From positions 1 to 26,904 of the forward strand of contig JAUCBJ010004428.1 of assembly GCA_032718475.1 (NCBI GenBank): 26,904 nt of DNA, read 5' to 3'. A program made the position numbers and the translations under genes. Under the pieces are notes generated by a model. That model was not told where the DNA came from and ran no database searches. It saw only the letters and a program-made list of their open reading frames with translations. This stretch comes from Nemertoderma westbladi (taxonomy: Eukaryota; Xenacoelomorpha; Nemertodermatida; Nemertodermatidae). Below are positions 18,831 through 26,385 of the stretch, in pieces (the first letter of the stretch is position 1; each line of letters starts with the position of its first letter).

Positions 18831-19280
18831 GTCTGATACCATGGCCTCATTCCTAAACCGCTTTCGAAGCTTCTCCACAAACGTTGCAGGTTCAACATTA
18901 TCGCCCTCACAAAATATCTTATATAAATAATCGGCAGCATAACATCGTTGCATTTCCGCTGAGGTGGAAGTGGTTGATCGTGGCGTCGGAATATTGGGAA
19001 TAACAGAACTCAGAGCATTAGGAAAAATAGTGGGTGGAACAGTAGGAACTGAATCTCCACTGGGAATAGTTTTTCTGGGAGCATCGATAGGCCAATGTTT
19101 ATTACAAATGCCAATATTGTTCGTCGCAACATCGCTTCTGTTTGGAAGCTGGTTAAGCCTACTTTGTCGTTCACCAGGATAGACAGGAAACCAAAGTATA
19201 GAAATGCGTTCACGTTCATTATCATTCGATTTATATCCCACTGTGCGTGTGCAGTATCCAACATAACATTTTAGCAGCAT
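18792..19280 (-). pseudogene. THAP-domain N-terminus of P/THAP9-like transposase
   Basis: An open frame of 162 codons starts at ATG 19280, chosen because the zinc ligands begin five residues later. The C2CH zinc finger reads C5-x4-C10, then L-W-F-P at 29-32, and C59-x2-H62-W-P, matching THAP spacing; a second conserved Trp seems absent. The THAP fold binds the element's own DNA ends. A Pro-rich linker (VPPTIFPNAL, IPTPRST) follows, then a predicted helix with FVEKLRKRF. The frame is lost at VFSAQK, where the adjacent frame carries on with SVPKSNNVSIYID, so a frameshift lies near 18800-18830. Confidence 0.82.
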
Positions 19281-19295
19281 TATTACTAGTCTTAT

Positions 19296-19475
19296 TACTG
19301 TATGTAATACAGTAGCCTATTAATCACAACCAGAACCGTGGATATCCGCTGTATTTACTGTATGTAATACAGTAGCCTATTAATCACAACCAGAACCGTG
19401 GATATCCGCTGTATTTACTGTATGTATTACAGTATCCTATTAATCACAACCAGAACCGTGGATATCCGCTGTATT
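19296..19475 (+). repeat. 60-bp tandem repeat, three copies
   Basis: Three units with a period of exactly 60 bp, containing TGTATGTAATACAGTAGCC and ACCAGAACCGTGGATATCCG. Copies 1 and 2 are nearly identical; copy 3 has two changes. Each unit contains a near-palindrome ACTGTATGTAATACAGT. The array lies just upstream of the THAP-transposase start, so it could be a subterminal repeat of that transposon, by position only. Confidence 0.9.
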
Positions 19476-20096
19476 TCCTCATCGCCCTCTATTCTCAAAT
19501 ATAATCACTGAAGACTGGTGGGAAGTGTGAAATAGCTATACGATAAACCTATAATAGCCGTGGCTGGTAGCTCAAGACATAAACTCATAAATATTTATCA
19601 TTTGATATTTATGCTTGATATTTGTTGGGAGTAGTTTGTTCAAATTGAACTAATAACAATCTCAGCATGAAATACCCTTGTAATAATACCCTTGAATGAA
19701 ATAACCTCATTTTTCACATGTTAGATTCCAGATGATATTTAATCATCAATCAATTAATCGTATCATATAATATAAACGATACGATTAAAAAATCATCTCA
19801 TTCTATGTGCAGAATTCGAGTTAAAAAAAGATATTAAAAAATACCGGCCCTGGGTTTTCTTGGTCTGCTTTTGAACGTGTCTGTACCTAATAATTCTTAA
19901 AGGGCTCAACACAAAGTGAGCACTTATGTGAGCACAGAGTATGCTGAGCAGATTGGGCTCGGAGGGAAGATTTATATAATATTCAATAGCCAGGATACCG
20001 CAACTGGTGGCTCTGAGGTAACTTGATATTAAAATAATTTTGTCTGTTTGTACAGACAATCCGATGAAATGATTGTCTGTTTGTGAGTAAATTATA
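19476..20096. other. Intronic DNA right of the P-like element
   Basis: No gene. An 11-bp inverted repeat TTAATCGTATC (19754-19764 with 19778-19788) is present. The open frame at 19793-20176 on the minus strand runs into the SINE and has no family match. Confidence 0.4.
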
Positions 20097-20333
20097 ACAC
20101 CTTGGGTAGTGGTTAAATCCGTTGCCTTGAATTCACATCTATCCGGGTCGTGGGTTCGACCCCGGATTTGGCCCAAGGTATTTTTTTTGTTTCTGAATGG
20201 ATGCGTTAAAATAGAAATAAAAGGGGATAGCCAGGGCGCATCTCTTTCTTGCTTGCATCCTTAAATAGTAGCTAAATGAGTACCAGAATTCTTTAGGGAG
20301 TATAGTTCTGGGCCGATAGTGAAAGTAAACTTG
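20097..20333 (+). mobile_element. tRNA-derived SINE, family S1 copy 3 (diverged)
   Basis: Plus orientation. It has A-box TTGGGTAGTGG and B-box GGGTTCGACCC, the same GAATTCACATCT spacer and the body block AGCCAGGGCGCATCTCT...TGCATCCTTAAA with TAGCTAAATGAGTAC. It lacks the TTTCGTTTCGGCACGAATGC block between head and body and has several substitutions, so it is older or a subfamily. It lies in the intron between exons C and D. It is not a functional tRNA: no acceptor stem pairing is seen. Confidence 0.85.
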
Positions 20334-20564
20334 TTTTTGAAAGGCTTTTTGTAAGGCGAGTCATTCAACAACATGATATTCAACATTCAACAGTCATGAT
20401 ATCAAATTATATATAATGTTTAAATAATAATTCTTATATTTTTCATATTGTAATTGAATAATTTGCATTGTAATTGAATAGAATAATAATAAATTATATT
20501 TACATCAACATTAGGTTATACATAAATAACCTGCCATAGGCGAAATTGTTCTAATTGAACTCAC

Positions 20565-20725
20565 GAATAATTACAGCTTCGATCAACAAGGCCTTCCATT
20601 CTTTCCAACATTAGCATATACAGTTTGATCTGTTGATTCTGTTTCCGAATGGTTTCCAAATAGTCATTTCTTTGAACCTCAAATTCTTGTAAAAGATCTT
20701 TAGCTTCTCGTTCAGCTACAACCAG
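20565..20725 (-). CDS. KIF17: KIF17-like kinesin-2 tail, internal exon C (coiled coil and CNYS motif)
   Basis: This exon has 53 codons plus two bases. The acceptor is TTCTAG (AG at 20726-20727) and the donor is the consensus GTGAGT (GT at 20563-20564). The peptide has AEREAKDLLQEFE, then QRNDYLETIRKQ, a Gln/Leu-rich helix and finally a Cys-Asn-Tyr-Ser motif that crosses the splice junction. The sequence D-Y-L-x-T-I-R-[RK]-Q followed about 25 residues later by C-N-Y-S is a signature I associate specifically with the KIF17/OSM-3 tail. It ends in phase 2 and is completed by the first base of the exon at 14393, across an intron of about 6.2 kb that contains the P-like element and its nested LINE. 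This is the strongest single exon for the gene assignment. Confidence 0.85.
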
Positions 20726-20760
20726 CTAGAACCAAATAAATATTACGAACTTTGCTATTT

Positions 20761-20907
20761 AAGCCGGCACAGCATTCTTAATATATATGTAATATATTAG
20801 TCAATATATATTATATTATATTATGTTAATATATTAGTATTATATATGTAATATATATATATATATATAATGCAGCTGCAATGCAGCATGCCGATCGTAG
20901 TAGTAGT
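20761..20907 (+). mobile_element. Extreme 5'-truncated LINE 3' end (family A, copy 3)
   Basis: It starts inside the last codons of the RT (AAGCCGGCACAGCATTCTTA), then has a long TA-rich tract (about 20781-20869), the family hairpin GCTGCAATGCAGC and a TAG tail. Only about 150 bp are present. It lies in the short intron between exons B and C, so nearly half of that 397-bp intron is LINE sequence. Confidence 0.92.
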
Positions 20908-21122
20908 TGATATTAGATAGAACGAAATAAAGGCTATAGAAATGGACTTCACACTTTACATTAAATAACATAGAGAAATTTCGGCTAATAAATTAATTAT
21001 TTTTTAATTATTAACTCTCAATCATTAACTTTCAATTATTATACTCTCAATCATTAACTTTCATTATGTATTTCAGATTAACAGTAATAACATATTGATA
21101 GCACATTATTAATAAAAATAAC

Positions 21123-21215
21123 CTTTCGGTTTGTCTTTTCTAGCTCTCGGGTTTTTCCTCTTAATTCACTGTGAATATCATCATAGACTGTCATCATTAC
21201 TGCTGCATCTTCATC
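21123..21215 (-). CDS. KIF17: KIF17-like kinesin-2 tail, internal exon B
   Basis: This exon is exactly 31 codons, phase 0 at both ends, between an ATTTTCAG acceptor (AG at 21216-21217) and a GTTATT donor (GT at 21121-21122). It starts with an acidic DEDAA motif, followed by VYDDIHSELRGKTRELEKTN, which is predicted coiled coil. KIF17 orthologues have the same order here: an acidic run, a VYD motif, an E-[VL]-R-x-K-[TS] helix and a L-E-K segment. It joins without a frame break to the next exon, which starts LVVAEREAKDLL. The upstream intron (21216-22239) is largely filled by the 14-bp satellite. No stop codon or frameshift interrupts the exon, so it looks under coding constraint, unlike the surrounding transposon remains. 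Confidence 0.8.
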
Positions 21216-21446
21216 CTGAAAATTTTTGAAAAAAAAATTTATTTGTATAAGATTAAAATGTATAATATTCTCGAAAAGCAGAATAGCAAATGGCACATAC
21301 TAAATTGATTAATGTTAATTGACCTACTGATTAGAGGAATAATTACATTGTGCGCAACAATTTCTTACAGAAATATTTGTAAAATCATCGATCCACCTAC
21401 GGCCTACAATAAGGGTGACAGAAATTAAAGATAATAAAGCAACAAT

Positions 21447-22073
21447 GCAACTGTAATAATACAACTGTAATAATGCAACTGTAATAATGCAACTGTAATA
21501 ATGCAACTGTAATAATGCAACTGTAATAATGCAACTGTAATAATGCAACTGTAATAATGCAACTGTAATAATGCAACTGTAATAATGCAACTGTAATAAT
21601 GCAACTGTAATAATGCAACTGTAATAATGCATCTGTAATAATGCAACTGTAATAATGCAACTGTAATAATGCAACTGTAATAATGCAACTGTAATAATGC
21701 AACTGTAATAATGCAACAGTAATAATGCAACTGTAATAATGCAACTGACATATGCAACTGTAGTAATGCAACTGTAATAATGCAACTGTAATAATACAAC
21801 TGTAATAATGCAACTGTAATAATGCAACTGTAATAATGCAACTGTAATAATGCAACTGTAATAATGCAACTGTAATAATGCAACTGTAATAATGCAACTG
21901 TAATAATGCAACTGTAATAATGCAACTGTAATAATGCAACTGTAATAATGCAACTGTAATAATGCAACTGACATATGCAACTGTAATAATGCAACTGTAA
22001 TAATGCAACTGTAATAATGCAACTGTAATAATGCAACTGTAATAATGCAACTGTAATAATGCAACTGTAATAA
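21447..22073 (-). repeat. 14-bp satellite, about 45 units, acceptor-like on the gene strand
   Basis: Tandem GCAACTGTAATAAT on the plus strand. Two 13-bp variants GCAACTGACATAT occur near 21741 and 21964, and a few units carry single substitutions. On the kinesin gene strand each unit reads TTATTACAG followed by TTG, a close match to a 3' splice site. Because 14 is not a multiple of 3 and the unit has no stop on the minus strand in any phase, three overlapping frames of 203-246 codons stay open. Each gives the same 14-residue repeat (HYYSCIITVALLQL); these frames are a property of the repeat and are not called as genes. Confidence 0.95.
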
Positions 22074-22239
22074 AGTGTTTATAATGTATATCTATATTAT
22101 TATTATTATTATATTATTACAGATATAATAATTTAGATATAGATGATTATCAAAAATCCTACCACCGCCACCGCCATGTCTGTTTAATTAATATACACCA
22201 TAAACAACTTTATTAATTGTGTATTAAGTAGTACTTTAC

Positions 22240-22372
22240 TTCTATAGCAGAAACCAATTGAGCTCTTCTCACTTCAGCCCATTTACGCTTCTTTTCATGT
22301 GTTATCTGTATTCTCTTAACCTCTTCATCTCCAGCTAAGCCAAATCGCTCAAGTTGTTCAAGTTTTTTTAAT
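22240..22372 (-). CDS. KIF17: KIF17-like kinesin-2 tail, internal exon A (most upstream exon seen)
   Basis: This is an internal exon of 133 bp: one base of a split codon, then 44 codons. It follows a TTTCAG acceptor (AG at 22373-22374) and ends before a GTAAAG donor (GT at 22238-22239). The peptide is highly charged and helical, with LEQLERFGLAGDEE followed by a basic EKKRKWAEVRRAQL stretch. KIF17/OSM-3 proteins carry this pattern at the end of the stalk coiled coil: a short Gly-Gly-Glu-like turn, then a Lys/Arg-rich helix. KIF17 is a homodimeric kinesin-2 motor that moves cargo along ciliary and dendritic microtubules; this part belongs to the stalk and tail, not the motor. The exon ends in phase 0 and joins directly to the exon at 21215. 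Family recognition is from memory of the tail motifs, not from a search. Confidence 0.75.
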
Positions 22373-22429
22373 CTGAAACCAAATGCCATTTTATAATATT
22401 ATATGCGAATTAGTATGACATTTATTTTT

Positions 22430-22600
22430 TTATTTTTATTTATTCTTTATTTATTACAGAAAATAACTTAAATTAAAATAAAGACAAATGTAAACAAAAT
22501 TAACAAATATTATGCGATAGATAATTTATCAGTTAATTTAGTTTACATTTGTCTTTTTTTTAATTTAGGTTAATTTATGTAATAATTATAATAATTAATT
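22430..22600. repeat. Imperfect foldback (MITE-like hairpin)
   Basis: The core arms at 22470-22504 and 22532-22566 pair at 33 of 35 positions around a 27-nt loop. Weaker pairing appears to continue outward for about 30 bp on each side. The arms contain AAAGACAAATGTAAAC. It could be a small MITE or a precursor-like hairpin; no target duplication was identified in the AT-rich flanks. Confidence 0.75.
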
Positions 22601-23523
22601 TGTACCTATTTGTTTTTTGGCTGAAGATGTATATCATTACATACGAAACGTTTCGGATAGAAATAATTATATTTTTTCAAATCGCACAACTAGTAAAATA
22701 TATGATGAGCACAATAATAATAAGTCAAATGATATTAAACCTACTTTTTATACCAGGTGGAGAAAATCAAAAGCAAATCATCCTTTATATACATTTTTGC
22801 AGAATATGGATGCTAATTGATCTATAATATCATCCGAACTGAGGCAAACCCTGTTGCTACACTAATTGAAATCCTGCACAGCTGCATCCCTTGCAGAAGT
22901 TGGAATGCTCCATTGTTAAATCCAAAAAATGTGCCAGCTGCCAGCAATCAAGTTATTTCCTGGTCGAAGTACTATGTCCAATAGTGACCGTCAGCTATTA
23001 AGTAGTTCATGACTTATAATATAACATATTGATATAGTTAATGAGTCTTTATATAGTTTGGATTAATAATTATCGACCTGCAAATATCGAGAGTAAAAAT
23101 ATAGAGTGTTGAAATATATCGAGAGTAATAATATTGCTAGTAAAAATATTGTGAGCATTTTATTTAGAATTATGGCACAATATTGCAGTGCATGGGGTAC
23201 AATAGTGCAAGTACAAATAAATCGCATTAATCATTAATACACCTTAGGTTAGGATTTTTTTTTATACTAGCTAGTTTTTGCTATTTTTATTATAAATATT
23301 ATAGAAGATGTGCTAGCTATCAATTTTGATAAATATTTTTGTTCGAGAACACATTTATTTGATTCTAGATCACATTTTTAATTTTTTATACTACACTGTA
23401 TTCCCAATACCACCCCTTCACCATAAAATATTCATGTACTCGTTTGCCATCACAGTTTCATGGTGACTACGCATAAACTACATCGCTTTTACGAATTAAC
23501 AAATATAGTGTATTTGACCGTGT
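22601..23523. other. Unassigned DNA between foldback and BEL element
   Basis: Two overlapping plus-strand frames (22600-22827 and 22617-22820) have no motif I recognise. The second follows a short GC-richer stretch and could be a transposon relic. The right part should contain the 3' LTR of the BEL/Pao element, but with no second LTR in the window it cannot be delimited. Confidence 0.35.
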
Positions 23524-24565
23524 TTAATTTATGGTGAATACGGTTAGCAACCATATATCGATACATATATACCATACATATATATATATATATATACATA
23601 CATACATATATCGATACAATTCCAGGTTACGTCGTCGCATGACGACGAGTTCTACTGATCGCACTAAACCATCATCGGATATATGAGTCTCGATGATACG
23701 ACCTGTCTGCCACCGCTTACGTGGAAGATCTGATTCCACAATAAGGACCATGTCTCCGGCGCTGACGTTTTCTTGCTGCGCAAACCACTTGGTTCGAAGT
23801 TGTAGCGTAGGCAGATAATGTTTTTCAAAATGGCCAGCGAAACGACGAGATAATAACTGCATGAGTTGCCAAGTTTGTGGGAGCATGGCTACAGGTTTCT
23901 TCAGTAGGAAATGCGCGGGTGTTAGCGCTTCTAGTGAGTCGGGACTCGATGAGACTGGCATAAGCGGTCTCTCGTTAAGATAGGCGGCGATTTCTTCCAT
24001 TAACGTCCGCAAAAGTTCGTCGGTGAGATACGCGCGGCAAGGCACTATAAAGTGAAATGCGGTCTTCACGCTCCTTATTAATCTCTCCCAACTTCCCCCC
24101 CACCAAGGGGCGTCGGCGGCGTTGAAGGTCCAGCTAGATGCTGTTACCCTTAGCTGATCGTCCACCTGTCTTTGGTTCCAATCTTTAACGTAAGCTTTGA
24201 TCTCATTATTGGCGCCAATGAAGTTCGTTCCCTTATCAGATCTCATCGTGTTGCCAGTTCCAAAGCGAGCGATCTGTCGGCGTAAACTCAGTATGAAGCT
24301 GTTGGTAGATAGATCGTTCACCATATCTAGATGGATCGCTCTACAAGTCATACAGACAAAGATGACACACCATCGCTTGACTATAGTCCTAGCACGATAT
24401 ACTTCAATAGGGCCAAATAAATCCACACCAGTATTAGTAAAGGGTGGTTCATAAAAGCTTACTCGTTCCCTAGGTAATTCTGCCTCTCGCTGTGTTAAAG
24501 GCCTACTGAATACTTTCCTACAGGGTATACAGTTCCTAAGAACTTGATTCAGAGCTCTACGGGGC
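23524..24565 (-). pseudogene. BEL/Pao integrase catalytic core and C-terminal domain
   Basis: After the MITE, the C-x2-C half of the HHCC finger appears (NCIPCRK, about 24516-24540), then the core: DLFGPI (first Asp), SDKGTNF (second Asp) and WGGSWERLIRSVK (Glu), so the DDE triad is intact. The C-terminal part has YLNERPLMPVSS, LTPAHFLL and the GDMVLIVESDLPRKRWQTGRI block shared by BEL/Pao integrases. The ATG-initiated frame starts at 24426, but the real domain starts upstream. The last about 30 residues, Tyr/Ile-rich, come from microsatellite sequence. Confidence 0.88.
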
Positions 24566-24568
24566 TTA

Positions 24569-24945
24569 GGGGCCGTCCAAGTATGACGTCAGCACTTTCG
24601 GGTGGGGAGGGGGGTTGGGAAAATCTGATGACGTGCTGATGAGGGGAGGGGAGGGGGTCAGCCAAAATCTGACGTCAGCATGTTCATTTATAGGTGCTAG
24701 AAGAGATATAGCAGAAGAGTAAATAGCTTGCCTATTTTAATTGTTCGAAGCCCCAGAAGGCCCGTAGCACAACCTTCTGTTTCAGTTACCAGTCACCATG
24801 TTTCAGTGATTAGCACGCGAACATTTTTTTTAAATCTGATTTAGGGGAGGGGGGGTGTCAACGCCTATCTGATGACATCTGATTTAGGGGAGGGAGGGGG
24901 TCAACATTTTGGAGAAAAGTGCAGACGTCATACTTGGACGACCCC
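24569..24945. mobile_element. 377-bp MITE with TTA target duplication
   Basis: Terminal inverted repeats of about 30 bp (24569-24598 and 24916-24945) begin GGGGCCGTCCAAGTATGACG and differ at two positions. TTA flanks both ends (24566-24568 and 24946-24948). Excising the element with one TTA restores the BEL integrase frame, which confirms the 3-bp duplication. A TWA-type 3-bp duplication and G-rich ends fit PIF/Harbinger MITEs, but no transposase is present, so the superfamily is tentative. The interior has no coding capacity. Confidence 0.92.
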
Positions 24946-24948
24946 TTA

Positions 24949-26255
24949 TGGAAATAATAGCGAGTTCGAATTTCGCTAAGAACTCGTTCTCTACCAGCAT
25001 GGTAAAGCCTACTGTGAACATCTACAATCATCTTGATTTGTATTTCAAGATTTCTAATGAGTATGGGAAACTTAGTGTCAAAGGATAATGGAGCATTAGT
25101 TAGTCTCCCTCCAACACGTATTAACCCATCTATCATTGTGCTAGAGAAACGATCCCTTAAGCGCATCTGTGGATTTCTCAACAACAGGAAATACTTATTG
25201 GAATCTTCATAGCATTGCTTGAGTCTCAGTATCTGCTTATTGGTTTCTTCATGCTCTTGGTAACTGATCTTCTCCGTCAGAAACCTATCTGACACTTTGT
25301 AAGTGGGAAGATCTTTAGTAGCATGGACCTGTTCGGATGTCAGTGGAGAGGTATCACTAGCGATCTTCGTCCTGGAATAGTGATGGTGGAAGCATCTTTT
25401 CAGATACACGACGGCCTTGCAAAGCCGATTCCAGGAGCTATAATGATTTATCGCTCTCTGCAGGAGCGGTGAGAGTCCTTGCGAGACGTCTGGTGTTCCA
25501 GATTTCCAGTCTCTTTCTCTGATTTCTACAACAGATTTGTTTGTGGTGGGGGAGTTTAGATCCACAGCCTCGTCCCTGGAGATGTGTAGTACAGACAGAT
25601 CTATCACGGGTTTAAATAACTTTGATTTACTCGTCCGGGTTTTAGGTTTGACTTTCTCCACTCCCTTGGCTTGTCTAATCTCAGCCATGCTGAGATGAGG
25701 AGGCCAGTCATCCTCTTCTTTACTTAGGAAGTCGGGTCCACCTGACCAGTCTGGAGTATCTATCAGTTCTTGAGGGGTTGCTCCTCTAGAGGCGATGTCG
25801 GCTGGATTAATCGTCCCAGGGCAATGTCTCCATTGATCTACATTAGAGCGACTAAGTATAATGGCTACTCTGTTAGTAACGAAGACGCTGAACTGACAGA
25901 CTTCATTGGTTAAATACTCCAAAACGAGTAAAGCATCAGTCCAATAGACAGTTTTCTCCAGTGGATAGTCGATCTGTTCTGTTACATTCCGGCCGATGGC
26001 TGTAGCGTATAGAGCCGCCTTTAACTCCGCTCGAGGAACTCGTAGTTTGTTGTTTATCAAGGCCTTAGAGGTGACCAAGGCAACTTTGATTCCATCCGGA
26101 GTTTCAACCCTCAGGTAGGCTACTATACCTATTCCCATATCGCTGGCGTCTCCAAACACATGGAGTTGATAGGAATACGTGGGGAGAACGTGACCAAAAT
26201 ATGAACGGGAAATCGTAAAGTTCTCGATGGATGGTAGAGAATCTTCCCATTTCAT
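24949..26255 (-). pseudogene. BEL/Pao RNase H and integrase zinc-finger N-terminus
   Basis: One long frame begins at ATG 26255; that ATG is internal, since the protein is part of pol. RNase H motifs in order: FGDASDMGIG, SKAL, PRAELKAAL, WTDALLVLEYL and NPADIASRG, giving the acidic residues of the active site. A linker and then the integrase N-terminal region with VDVHSRLYHAGRERVLSEI (the two His of the HHCC finger) follow. The original coding stops at the MITE boundary (24948); the frame continues about 30 codons into the MITE to 24858 by chance. A stretch of family sequence is missing just upstream of 26255. Confidence 0.88.
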
Positions 26256-26385
26256 ATAACTGGGCTAATAAATCCCAATGGATCGAAATAAGTGCTCAGG
26301 ATACTTAGACAAATCCGTTTAGTTCTAACTGGATTATCTCGCTGTTTTAACTGGAAAAACAAGATATCTCTCTCCGTGTCCCATT

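Larger units (their letters stand above)
15604..19475 (-). mobile_element. Broken P/THAP9-like DNA transposon with nested LINE
   Basis: A minus-strand transposase gene of the P-element/THAP9 group spans 19280 down to about 15604 and is interrupted by a LINE at 16554-18274. It shows an N-terminal THAP zinc finger, the central catalytic region with I-R-N-N-W, and the C-terminal R-S-S-G-G and R-G-G-L blocks in correct family order. Frameshifts, stops and missing segments make it inactive. The outer limits are uncertain; the right end is set at the 60-bp triplicate upstream of the THAP start. It sits in the same orientation as the kinesin gene, within the intron between exons C and D. Confidence 0.8.

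Noticed and set aside
15080-19575. Similarity between ACCTAATACAGGCCGTG near 15060 and ACCTATAATAGCCGTGG near 19546 as transposon ends
   Set aside because: The match is short, imperfect and in direct rather than inverted orientation, so it does not support terminal inverted repeats.
20097-20180. Possible functional tRNA gene
   Set aside because: A- and B-boxes are present but there is no acceptor-stem pairing, and the same head precedes SINE bodies elsewhere in the window.
21324-22064. Three overlapping minus-strand frames of 203-246 codons
   Set aside because: All arise from the 14-bp satellite, which has no stop in any phase on that strand. They encode the same 14-residue repeat and do not indicate a protein.
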